Source: Chlorogloeopsis fritschii PCC 6912 (GTDB taxonomy: Bacteria > Cyanobacteriota > Cyanobacteriia > Cyanobacteriales > Nostocaceae). From it: a DNA stretch of 38,487 bases. The notes under the pieces were generated by a model. That model saw only the letters and a list, made by a program, of their open reading frames with translations. It was not told the origin of the DNA and did not search any database. The stretch is from positions 1 to 38,487 of the forward strand of contig NZ_AJLN01000042.1 in assembly GCF_000317285.1 (NCBI RefSeq), in the 5' to 3' direction. Each line of letters starts with the position of its first letter. The stretch's first letter is position 1. Shown here piece by piece: positions 25,870 to 34,010 of the stretch. The translations under genes were made by a program, and so were the position numbers.

Positions 25870-28787
25870 TTTCGTTTATACCCACTCGCTTTTAACCGCA
25901 AATGCAGACGTAAAGAAGCAGCGCGATCGCGTGACTTCGAGGCATTACATAAGTGCAGCCGTGGGGAAGTGAAGGAAGATGCAGTAACACCACGCGGTTG
26001 AACGTGGTTCTTGTTATCAACTTCTGGAACTAAATGCAATTTGCCGATCCGAGGCTGATGGCGACGCAGCAGCCATTTTTCCAGTTCCACACACCAGAAA
26101 ACTACACTACCTACAACCAAACAAACAGCTAAATCAACTGCTGATAGAGGTAAGGTTGTAAACAGTTTTTGGAAGAAGGGAACATAAGTTACCATCAGCT
26201 GTAATCCCAGCGTCAAAGTTACTGCTCCCAAAAGTGGCTTGTTAGACAGTAAACCAATTTGAAACAGTGAGTCTCGTTCCGAGCGGATTGCTAAAGCATT
26301 ACCCATCTGTGCAAGGGTAAGGGTGGTAAACAGCATCGTTTGCCAATTAGGATTACCAATTCTCCAGTACGCATAGCCTGTGCCAAGAGAGACTACTCCC
26401 ATTAGTATTCCGATCCAGATAATATCTCTGCCCATACCCCGACCAAAAATATTCTCGTTGGGAGGGTGAGGGGGACGATTCATGGTGTCTTGTTCTGCTG
26501 GTTCCACACCTAAAGCTAAAGCTGGTAAACCATCGGTTGTTAGATTAATCCAAAGAATTTGTAGTGGCAACAACGGTAACGGCATTCCCAAAAAAGGAGC
26601 TACCAGCATTACCCAAATTTCGCCCACATTACTGCTCAACAAATACTTAATGAACTTGCGGATATTGTCGTAAATGACACGTCCCTCTTTGACAGCAGCC
26701 ACCAAAGTCGCGAAGTTATCATCTAGCAGCACCATATCTGCTGCCTCTTTGGCTACATCTGTACCTCTAATGCCCATTGCCACACCGATATTCGCTGCCT
26801 TAAGAGCAGGTGCGTCATTAATGCCGTCACCTGTCATGGCGACGATATGTCCCCGTCTTTGCAATGTCTGCACAATCTCTAGCTTGTGTTCTGAGGACAC
26901 TCGTGCATAAACAGATATATCTTCTAGAATGGCTACTAATTCTTCGGTTGGTAATTGCGAAAGTTCATCGCTGGTGAGGATGCGATCGCTGTCAGCAATA
27001 CTTACTTCACGGGCGATAAATTGGGCTGTGAGGGGATGATCCCCGGTAATCATCACCGGACGGATACCTGCACGCTTGCAGGTGAGTACGGCATCTCTAA
27101 CTTCCGGGCGGGCTGGATCGTTCATGCCTACCATGCCGATAAAAATCAAGTCTTGCTCTACATCTTCCCATGCTTGGGTAGATTGTAAAGGTCGAAACGC
27201 TACACCCATGACTCGCAAACCGTTTTTGGCTAGTTGGCTATAGGTAACAGAAATATGTCTGTGCCAAATTTCAGTGAGCGGCTTTGCCTGTCCGTTGATC
27301 CAAATATGACTGCAAACATCCAAAAGACTGTTCACCGTACCTTTTGTAAAGCCAATGTAGGACATTCCCCCGATTTTTTCACTCCAATGCCAAACCGTTT
27401 CGAGAACGCAGGGAATTCTAGATGGGTTATTTGGGAATTTGTGGATGGTAGTCATCCGCTGACGTTGGGATGTATAGGAAACTTCAGTGACACGGGGGAG
27501 CAAAGATTCTAAGTCACCTTTCCACAGTCCTTGTTGAGCTGAAGTCATCACTAAAGCACCTTCAGTGGGATCGCCGACGGCACGAAAGTAGAGCGGTTCA
27601 TCTCGATCTGGTTCTAGCAAGGCATTATTACAGAGAGTACTGCTAGCTAATAGTAGAGCTACGCTCGGCGGTTGACATAGTAAAAATGGTCTGTCTCGGC
27701 TTTTGTCTCCTACAGGGGCACGCATCCGGGTAGTCAAATCTATGCGTTGCCCCGCTACGTCGAGAACGCTGACTGTCATGCGGTTTTCGGTGAGGGTGCC
27801 TGTCTTACCAGAACAAATCACCGTTACCGATCCCAAAGTCTCCACAGCAGGTAAGTTGCGAATCAGCGCTCGCCGTTTCAACATCTGTCGCGCCCCTAAA
27901 GCCAAGGCAATTGTTACTACTGCTGGCAAGCCTTCCGGTAAAGCTGCCACTACTAAAGTAATAGCAGTTAGGAACATTAACCTTAAGTCTTCTCCCCGCA
28001 ACATTCCCAAAATCAGAATTACTGCCACCACAGCCAGAGAGGCAAATGCTAATCCTCGTCCCAGGCGATCTAAGCGCTTTTGGAGGGGAGTTGGTTCTAC
28101 CTCCACTGCTTGAATCCTTGAGACAACGTGCCCCATCTCGGTGTTCATCCCGGTTTCCGTCACCACTGCCAACCCTCGTCCGTAGGTGACGACAGTATCC
28201 ATGTAAGCCATATTGTGGTGTTCGCCCAGTTGTAAATCTGCTTGAGCGAGTGCCTGAGAATCTTTATCTACAGGTTCGGATACACCAGTCAGAGTTGATT
28301 CTTGGATTCGCAAACCAAAGCTTTCTAACACACGACAATCAGCCGGAACGATATCTTCTGCTTCTAACTGCACAATGTCTCCCGGCACCAGATAGCGGGC
28401 TGAAATTTCTTCCCAGCGTCCGTCGCGAAGTACTTTTACATCGGGTAAAGATAATTTTTTGAGTGTGGCGATCGCTTTTTGTGCCTGGTACTCTTGACTG
28501 AAACCCAAAAAAGCAATCAGCACAACAATGGCGATGATACCTACGGCATCTTTATAGTCACCCAACAAGCCTGAAACAATCGCAGCCACAATCAGAATAA
28601 TTACCAAGCTAGCAGTGACTTGTTCCCACAAAATTTGCCAAGGATTTTTTAGTCCTTGCTCTATTAATTCGTTAAAACCATACTTTTCTAAACGACGACT
28701 GGCTTCGACCGCACTTAATCCAAAAGATACATCGCTGCCGAGTCGTTGCAGGACTTTTTGGGCGTCTAATTTGTACCAATTGCTCAT
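25866..28787 (-). CDS. P-type ATPase homologue lacking the catalytic aspartate
   Basis: From ATG at 28787 (MSNWYKLDAQKVLQRLG), preceded by GGAGG at 28794-28798, it has 973 residues and the layout of a PacL/SERCA-type cation pump. Intact parts: PEGLP in helix 4, MITGDHPLTA, TGDGINDAPAL, and helix 6 NLTTDGLPALALG with the ion-binding Asn and Asp. Three core motifs are broken: DKTGT reads CSGKTGTLT (G327, codon GGT at 27807-27809), TGES reads LTGVSEP (V169, GTA at 28281-28283), and KGA reads TKGTVN (T484). Without the phosphorylated Asp a normal transport cycle is impossible. The reading frame is otherwise whole. A basic tail of about 60 residues (ending RLHLRLKASGYKRK) follows the last helix. 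It overlaps the hydrolase gene by 4 bases. Confidence 0.9.
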   Translation of the reverse strand: MSNWYKLDAQKVLQRLGSDVSFGLSAVEASRRLEKYGFNELIEQGLKNPWQILWEQVTASLVIILIVAAIVSGLLGDYKDAVGIIAIVVLIAFLGFSQEYQAQKAIATLKKLSLPDVKVLRDGRWEEISARYLVPGDIVQLEAEDIVPADCRVLESFGLRIQESTLTGVSEPVDKDSQALAQADLQLGEHHNMAYMDTVVTYGRGLAVVTETGMNTEMGHVVSRIQAVEVEPTPLQKRLDRLGRGLAFASLAVVAVILILGMLRGEDLRLMFLTAITLVVAALPEGLPAVVTIALALGARQMLKRRALIRNLPAVETLGSVTVICSGKTGTLTENRMTVSVLDVAGQRIDLTTRMRAPVGDKSRDRPFLLCQPPSVALLLASSTLCNNALLEPDRDEPLYFRAVGDPTEGALVMTSAQQGLWKGDLESLLPRVTEVSYTSQRQRMTTIHKFPNNPSRIPCVLETVWHWSEKIGGMSYIGFTKGTVNSLLDVCSHIWINGQAKPLTEIWHRHISVTYSQLAKNGLRVMGVAFRPLQSTQAWEDVEQDLIFIGMVGMNDPARPEVRDAVLTCKRAGIRPVMITGDHPLTAQFIAREVSIADSDRILTSDELSQLPTEELVAILEDISVYARVSSEHKLEIVQTLQRRGHIVAMTGDGINDAPALKAANIGVAMGIRGTDVAKEAADMVLLDDNFATLVAAVKEGRVIYDNIRKFIKYLLSSNVGEIWVMLVAPFLGMPLPLLPLQILWINLTTDGLPALALGVEPAEQDTMNRPPHPPNENIFGRGMGRDIIWIGILMGVVSLGTGYAYWRIGNPNWQTMLFTTLTLAQMGNALAIRSERDSLFQIGLLSNKPLLGAVTLTLGLQLMVTYVPFFQKLFTTLPLSAVDLAVCLVVGSVVFWCVELEKWLLRRHQPRIGKLHLVPEVDNKNHVQPRGVTASSFTSPRLHLCNASKSRDRAASLRLHLRLKASGYKRK

Positions 28788-29340
28788 GTTACGCCTCCTC
28801 GACTGTGATGGGGTTGGTAGATATAGAAGAGAACAAGAACAAAAGCAAGCGGATGGTTGCTCTGTGACTTTTACAGATTGCTCATCCGTTGCCCTTGTAT
28901 AGTTGCAGTAGTGCAAGCAGGTATGACAAGCACCCCAAACTCAGGCATATCAATTTGCGGCACACCCATTCCGAACTGAAAAGAAATCGCTAATCAACAA
29001 CAAAATCGCTGAGTTTAAATCGTTGTTAAATTACGATTTCCCCTACGTGATGTTATTCGCAAATTATGTTTAATGCCTGCCAAATTGCACTCAGTTGTGG
29101 GGACTGATACTAAGATACAAACTTCGGTCAACACGGTAAATGTATTTGATTGTTATCCACATTGCCGTGTTATTCCTCGTTTGCATCAAATTTCTCCTTG
29201 AACTGCAACTTGTTTCAATTTTTTAATGAATTTGCGATCGGGTTTAGATACTACCGATGGGAATATTATGCTTTTTGGTAGAAGTTATATTTTTAGGGAT
29301 GATAGCGCTATGCTTTTTGTGCAGCTAACCACGAACTATC
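28788..29340. other. Intergenic region upstream of the ATPase gene
   Basis: No gene is seen. GGAGG for the ATPase start is at 28794-28798. The frame of the ATPase is open upstream to 28916, but that part (Cys-rich, no family similarity) is not likely to be translated. AACACGG (29130-29136) and CCGTGTT (29165-29171) form a 7-bp stem with AT-rich interior. The rest is AT-rich spacer. Confidence 0.4.
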
Positions 29341-29613
29341 TTACCTAATTCTTCTCAGGCGCGTACTATCAGTTACAGCAAGTTCTGCCTTGGCTTCAGC
29401 GACTATATCTGCGAAGTTTTCACCAACTGCTGCGATCGCTCTTTGACTCTTTTCATAGAGGATTATTCCGCCTTTAATAGTTGTCTTGGTTAAGGATTTA
29501 CCAAAACGTGCGACAACCGGAATCGCTAAAGGCAGAATCACTATCGCCACAATACCAGGAATACCAAAGTCTTCGACTACACTTTCTAAGTTAGGTACAA
29601 CTTTGGGTAGCAT
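29341..29613 (-). CDS. DUF5132 family small protein
   Basis: A 90-residue protein with one hydrophobic segment (about residues 17-36, GIPGIVAIVILPLAIPVVAR), followed by GKSLTKTTIKGGIILYEKSQ and an amphipathic helix FADIVAEAKAELA. The pattern matches DUF5132, common in cyanobacteria, with no known biochemical role. ATG at 29611-29613 has GGGGGTG about 10 bases before it. It is probably membrane-attached. No operon partner is close. Confidence 0.75.
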   Translation of the reverse strand: MLPKVVPNLESVVEDFGIPGIVAIVILPLAIPVVARFGKSLTKTTIKGGIILYEKSQRAIAAVGENFADIVAEAKAELAVTDSTRLRRIR

Positions 29614-29801
29614 AGTATGTTCACCCCCTTTATTTATGCAATCCGATTATTATATCATTATTTAAATGAGAGGGGCGATTGTTAAAATTTGTTGAGTTCT
29701 TCCAACTATCAATTTATGTCTTAATGTGAATTAGCCGAACTCACCTTGAGTCGCAGTAAATATTAGAAATAATAGATTAATTGTAAAATCCAAGTTTTAG
29801 C

Positions 29802-29900
29802 TGATAATGACCACAGATGGACACAGATAAACCACGAGATAAATAATCCGTGTGCATCTGTGTTAATCTGTGGTCGATTTCTAAAACATAATCTTTGCTT
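29802..29900 (-). repeat. Dispersed palindromic repeat, copy 2
   Basis: Inverse-orientation copy of the element at 18079-18175. Read on the minus strand it starts AAGCAAAGATTATGTTTTAG, continues AAATCGACCACAGATTAACA and ends GGTCATTATCA. Most positions agree with copy 1, with a small indel in the middle. It lies just beyond the stop of the membrane-anchored hydrolase gene, as copy 1 lies just beyond the stop of the ABC permease. Confidence 0.8.
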
Positions 29901-29911
29901 GCTATTTTAAT

Positions 29912-30736
29912 TTATCTATTCTTGTTTACTAGCTGCTCGAATTCCTGTAAAATTTCGTCATACTTATTCCCTGCCACCCAAGCTAAATTATTATGATTTG
30001 CACCGTCTACCCATAAAGAAAGTTTTGGTGATGGTGCAGCAGCAAATAGCGTTTTCCCATGCGCAAAAGGAATGATATTATCTGCCTTACCATGTATCAC
30101 TAATACTGGACAATTCACTCTTTTGATTTTATCCAGATTGGCAAACTTATCAAAAGGTAAAATTCTCAAAGGCACAACAACCCGAAACGCTGAAATAAAA
30201 GTGCTTTCCAAAATCAAACCTGCAACTGGTTTACGTGCAGCCAAATCAACAGCAGAACCCCCTCCAACCGAACGCCCAAAAACAATGATTTGCTGTGGTG
30301 AAATCTTTAATTGTTGCGTCAAATAATTGTAAGCAGTATCGATATCTTGATAGGCATTTTTTTCTGTAGGTTTCCCTTCGCTTGTGCCATAGCCCCGATA
30401 ATCGTATGCAAACACACTAAAGCCGAGATTGCGTAATTTTTCGAGTACAAATTTAATATCTCCTAAATCCTCAGCATTACCGTGAACATAAAGAATAGTG
30501 TTTTTAGCTTGAGGATTAAATAAGTAAATAGCTGAAAGTTTTGTTCCATCTGCACTAGTCAACTTAATAATCTCATTTGTATCTTGATAGCTAGATGGTT
30601 GAGGCAGAAAAATCATGCTATCTGCCCCGAAAAAAACATAAACAGCGAAAAATATATAGATAAATACGAGCGAGCTAATCAATCTTTTCCAAGTAAAATC
30701 ACCAAATAATAGTTTTTTCAGACGCTTTTTAGCCAT
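29912..30736 (-). CDS. Membrane-anchored alpha/beta hydrolase (Bem46/ABHD17-like)
   Basis: A 274-residue protein with an N-terminal basic stretch and one membrane helix (about 18-36), so the hydrolase domain is probably held at the membrane. The domain resembles the Bem46/ABHD13/ABHD17 group: YVHGNAEDLGD near 83-93, YDYRGYGTSEGKPTE near 111-125, the nucleophile GRSVGG (S156), acid D219 (HGKADNIIP) and base H248 (GANHNN). The triad is complete. Substrate unknown; relatives act on acyl groups. It starts 12 bases after rtcA ends on the same strand, so they are likely one operon. Confidence 0.87.
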   Translation of the reverse strand: MAKKRLKKLLFGDFTWKRLISSLVFIYIFFAVYVFFGADSMIFLPQPSSYQDTNEIIKLTSADGTKLSAIYLFNPQAKNTILYVHGNAEDLGDIKFVLEKLRNLGFSVFAYDYRGYGTSEGKPTEKNAYQDIDTAYNYLTQQLKISPQQIIVFGRSVGGGSAVDLAARKPVAGLILESTFISAFRVVVPLRILPFDKFANLDKIKRVNCPVLVIHGKADNIIPFAHGKTLFAAAPSPKLSLWVDGANHNNLAWVAGNKYDEILQEFEQLVNKNR

Positions 30737-30748
30737 AAATATTTTCTC

Positions 30749-31807
30749 TTAACTTGGCAAAAGTAGAGAAGGTTGTACTCTCACCATCTTTTGTACTTCA
30801 TCTACTGTTATCTTTGCCAACTCAAATTTCTCAATTACCCAGGCATTAGTTTTTAAGTGCATACTTACCTTTGCTGTTTGATACTCACTTAAGTGCGAAG
30901 CTAAAGCAGCTGGTAACAATAACTGATCTGCTAGATGTTCATCTACTGCTGCACCAGTTTGGTGAAATTTTAACAGTTCTTCGCAAGCCATTTGGGCTAC
31001 TTTTTCGGCTGGTAAACCCAAACGCCCCAAGGCACCAAACCCAGCTAAACTATTTTCATACTCAGCAGTGAGAAATAAACCTGCTCCCGGTGCTATGCCT
31101 TTATTTCGTGATGGTTGCACAACAGCTTGCAAATCTGCTGCTCGCAATAAATTCTCAGCCCGACTAGCCATTCTTTGAGGAATGTGAGAAGGCAGTTCCG
31201 TCACTACTGCCAATCCCCGTACCTGTTGTAAATTACCGCGCTCTTTAAGGTTGATGCCGTTAAATTTTTGACCACCATTTATCTGCAATTGCACCACACC
31301 CCCGCCTTGGGGATACCATCCCCAAGCACCTAATTCTATCTTCGCTTGTACGCCCATCCGCTGAAGTATGGGTAGATATACTTTTTCAATGTAAGTCATG
31401 GGTGGGCTAAAAGGAACGTGAGTTCCTCCTCGTAATGTCACATGAGAGTCACCACTTGCTAATGACAGAGGTAAGAGAACTGTCTGCAATACTAAAGTAA
31501 TGGCACCTGCGGAACCACCCTCTTGGGCTTCGTTAACGTCAAATGTATAGTTCCCGGCATTGACAGCACCACCAGGAATAAATTCCAGCATCATCGAACC
31601 CAAAGCATCACCCCGTACTTGGGCATTGCAAATTGTTGCAGCGGCGCGAACTGCTGTTAGGTGTTGAGCTGCTAACCCTGGCTTTTTGCGTTGAGCGCGG
31701 ATGTTATAAATACTTATGGGGTTACCTGTAATAGCGGCTAAACTTAGGGAAGTGCGAAGAATTTGCCCTCCACCTTCGCCATAGGAACCATCTATATCAA
31801 CGATCAT
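30749..31807 (-). CDS. rtcA: RNA 3'-terminal phosphate cyclase
   Basis: Converts RNA 3'-phosphate ends to 2',3'-cyclic phosphates using ATP, through an enzyme-AMP intermediate. GSYGEGGGQILRTSLSLA near residue 8, RAQRKKPGLAAQH near 37 and HVPFSPPMTYIEKVYLP near 130 match RtcA. The histidine that carries AMP is H291 in AAVDEHLADQLLLP. Length 352 is normal. In E. coli rtcA is next to rtcB and the regulator rtcR; here it stands between a LysR regulator gene (41 bases upstream) and a hydrolase gene (12 bases downstream) instead. Confidence 0.93.
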   Translation of the reverse strand: MIVDIDGSYGEGGGQILRTSLSLAAITGNPISIYNIRAQRKKPGLAAQHLTAVRAAATICNAQVRGDALGSMMLEFIPGGAVNAGNYTFDVNEAQEGGSAGAITLVLQTVLLPLSLASGDSHVTLRGGTHVPFSPPMTYIEKVYLPILQRMGVQAKIELGAWGWYPQGGGVVQLQINGGQKFNGINLKERGNLQQVRGLAVVTELPSHIPQRMASRAENLLRAADLQAVVQPSRNKGIAPGAGLFLTAEYENSLAGFGALGRLGLPAEKVAQMACEELLKFHQTGAAVDEHLADQLLLPAALASHLSEYQTAKVSMHLKTNAWVIEKFELAKITVDEVQKMVRVQPSLLLPS

Positions 31808-31848
31808 AATGTGTACTTAGGAATTATCAGATTTATTGTCAAAGAGCC

Positions 31849-32727
31849 TCAAGATGATAGCAAATTGAAAAGCGTAGCGATCTGTTGTGAGAGTCTTTCT
31901 GACTTGCGATAGGTCAACCAAATCTGATTAGTCACAGCTTTGGCAGGTTGCAGTACTAAATTTAACCGGCCTGCGGTAATCCAATCACGACACAAATAAT
32001 CTGGTAAAACGCTGTAGCCCAGCCCATGAGCGATCGCTGCTCGAATACTCCGCAAATCTGGAATGACAAACTGGGGATTGACATCTAAGCGCCACCCAAA
32101 TACAACTCTCCAGAATCTCCGAATAATTGGTAAATCATCGCTATAGGCAATCCAAGGTTGCTGAATCAGCCAAGCCGCTAGAGATGATAAGTCAGACTGA
32201 AGTACATCCTGAGCAATGGGAATTTCCTCCTGTGGAGGCCCTACCAACCAAAAGCTCTCTTCAAAAATCAGTTGATATTCCAATTCTGATTTGGCAATTT
32301 TTTGTGTGGCAATTACGCCATCTAATTGATTATTTAAAAGTTGTTCGATTAAGTCTTGAGCTAACCCAAATTTAATGGAAAACAGAGTATTTTGAGCTTT
32401 CAAGCGGCTTAAAATCTGTTCGGCGAAGAATTCTTGGGGGGTTCCCAGGCGAATCAAGAGTGACGCATTTTCTAGATTAGCATTTGCAGAAACAGATTCT
32501 AGGGTTTCGATCGCTGAAGCAATGCGATTATATAGTCGCTTTCCTGCTTCCGTGGGCAACATTCGCCGGGGCATTCGTTGAAACAGTGGTGCATCTAAAG
32601 CCGATTCTAAAGCAGTAATGTGTTGGCTCACAGCAGGTTGTGTCAGATGCAAGACTTGCGCTGCACCCGATACAGTTCCCACTCGATAAACTTCGATAAA
32701 GCTCCGATACCACTCAAAACTAACCAT
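31849..32727 (-). CDS. LysR-family transcriptional regulator
   Basis: DNA-binding regulator of 292 residues from ATG at 32727 (MVSFEWYRSFIEVYRVGTVS); a longer frame to 32751 has no support. The winged helix is at about 5-60 with the recognition part AAQVLHLTQPAVSQHITALE. The C-terminal effector domain is present. The unknown effector is probably a small metabolite. It is divergent from the DJ-1/PfpI gene at 33032, the common arrangement for LysR and its target, and lies 41 bases before rtcA, so it might also head the rtcA operon. Confidence 0.9.
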   Translation of the reverse strand: MVSFEWYRSFIEVYRVGTVSGAAQVLHLTQPAVSQHITALESALDAPLFQRMPRRMLPTEAGKRLYNRIASAIETLESVSANANLENASLLIRLGTPQEFFAEQILSRLKAQNTLFSIKFGLAQDLIEQLLNNQLDGVIATQKIAKSELEYQLIFEESFWLVGPPQEEIPIAQDVLQSDLSSLAAWLIQQPWIAYSDDLPIIRRFWRVVFGWRLDVNPQFVIPDLRSIRAAIAHGLGYSVLPDYLCRDWITAGRLNLVLQPAKAVTNQIWLTYRKSERLSQQIATLFNLLSS

Positions 32728-32810
32728 AAATATATTTATAGCAAAACCCAATTTTTATAATTTGTATTTTAGAGAAGTTGCTCTTAGTATGAAACTAGGT
32801 CAAATCGGTA

Positions 32811-32984
32811 ATGCTTAAAGCTCGCTATTCATCTAGCTTTGAGCAAGGTGCAACCCAAACCAAAGCAACAAACTTTCAAAAGCACGTAGTTGTGAACGAT
32901 CTCCTAGTAACTGAACAAAATCCTGCTTCTGCGATCGGTGTTGCTGAACAAATGGTGAAGTTACTCACAGCAGTAGCTGTCTAG
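32811..32984 (+). pseudogene. Duplicated C-terminal fragment of the DJ-1/PfpI gene
   Basis: A 57-codon frame whose residues about 20-52 (TNFQKHVVVNDLLVTEQNPA, then SAIGVAEQMVKLL) copy the end of the DJ-1/PfpI protein encoded just downstream (PNFQAHVVVSDRLVTGQNPA, SAIGVAEQMVRLL). The catalytic part is missing. The DNA is diverged, so the copy is not very recent. It is probably the remnant of a tandem duplication in which the first copy lost all but its 3' end. Confidence 0.85.
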
Positions 32985-33031
32985 ATGAAGTCAAAAATAA
33001 CACTTATCTCTCTTGATTGAAGATTTAAACA

Positions 33032-33817
33032 ATGTTTAACCTCAAAACAAGTTTGACACTTTTATTTGCAGCCATAACTTTGACTGGTTGTATAGGAGTC
33101 AATGCTCAAAGGGTTGCTCCTGTCACTTCTAATACTCCTACTCCCAAGAAAATTTTGATTGTCTTAACCAATCACGAGCAACTGGGAAATACAGGACAAA
33201 AAACAGGTTTTTATCTCGATGAAGCTACTCATCCTCATGCTGTGTTTACCCAAGCCGGATTTGAGGTAGACTTTGCTAGTCCCACAGGAGAAGCCGCTCC
33301 GATAGATCCCAAGAGCTACAAACTTAACGATCCTCTCAATAAAAAGTTTGTCGAGAATCCCAAAGTCATGGCAAAGGTGGAAGACACTTTGTCTCCTGAA
33401 GAAGTCAAGCCATCGGAGTACAAAGCAATCTTTTTTGCAGGCGGACATGGTACTATGTGGGATTTCCCTAATAATCAAAAACTCGCTCAACTAACGGCGG
33501 CCATTTATGAACAAGGCGGCGTTGTTGGTGCAGTATGTCATGGCCCTGCTGCACTTGTAAATGTGAAACTCTCCAATGACGCATATCTTGTGGCTGGTAA
33601 AACAGTCGCAGCCTTCACCAATGAAGAAGAAGCAGCAGTCGGACTCACAAAAATCATGCCATTTTTGTTAGAGTCAAAACTCATTGAACGTGGCGCTAAA
33701 CATACCGAAGCCCCAAATTTTCAAGCCCATGTTGTAGTTAGCGATCGCCTAGTCACTGGACAAAATCCTGCTTCAGCGATCGGTGTTGCTGAACAAATGG
33801 TTAGGCTTTTGAAGTAA
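33032..33817 (+). CDS. DJ-1/PfpI family lipoprotein
   Basis: A 261-residue protein with a lipoprotein signal peptide (TLLFAAITLTGC, lipid-attached C20), so it acts outside the cytoplasmic membrane. The body matches the Hsp31/DJ-1 group: YLDEATHPHAVFTQAGFEVD (about 61-80), FFAGGHGTMWDFP (about 134-146) and the nucleophile elbow GAVCHGPAAL (C169, H170). Members are glyoxalases, deglycase-like proteins or chaperones; the exact role is open. A LysR regulator gene is divergent upstream, so induction by an effector is plausible. A C-terminal fragment of a sister gene lies in between. Confidence 0.9.
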   Translation: MFNLKTSLTLLFAAITLTGCIGVNAQRVAPVTSNTPTPKKILIVLTNHEQLGNTGQKTGFYLDEATHPHAVFTQAGFEVDFASPTGEAAPIDPKSYKLNDPLNKKFVENPKVMAKVEDTLSPEEVKPSEYKAIFFAGGHGTMWDFPNNQKLAQLTAAIYEQGGVVGAVCHGPAALVNVKLSNDAYLVAGKTVAAFTNEEEAAVGLTKIMPFLLESKLIERGAKHTEAPNFQAHVVVSDRLVTGQNPASAIGVAEQMVRLLK

Positions 33818-34010
33818 CTGACGAGAGGAACAATTGTTACAAGCATTATTTATAGTAGTGCCAGCGATCACCTAAAACTTCATTCAGCGTTCTGAACACA
33901 TACCCCACGTACCTCATTTAAGTACTGAGCAGCCGATTTGTACTGGTGCGCCAGAAAACGAAGCACTCGAAAAAATGATGATTGAACACCTCAAAACCTC
34001 CGTAAGGTTT

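Noticed and set aside
27703-28113. 136-codon plus-strand frame opposite the ATPase gene
   Set aside because: Shadow of the conserved ATPase frame, low-complexity Lys/Arg/Ala translation, no ribosome site.
33884-34010. Plus-strand frame with TEQPICTGAPENEALEKMM
   Set aside because: Reads like a possible protein tail but has no start, no recognised family and runs into the lysC gene; too little to call a remnant.
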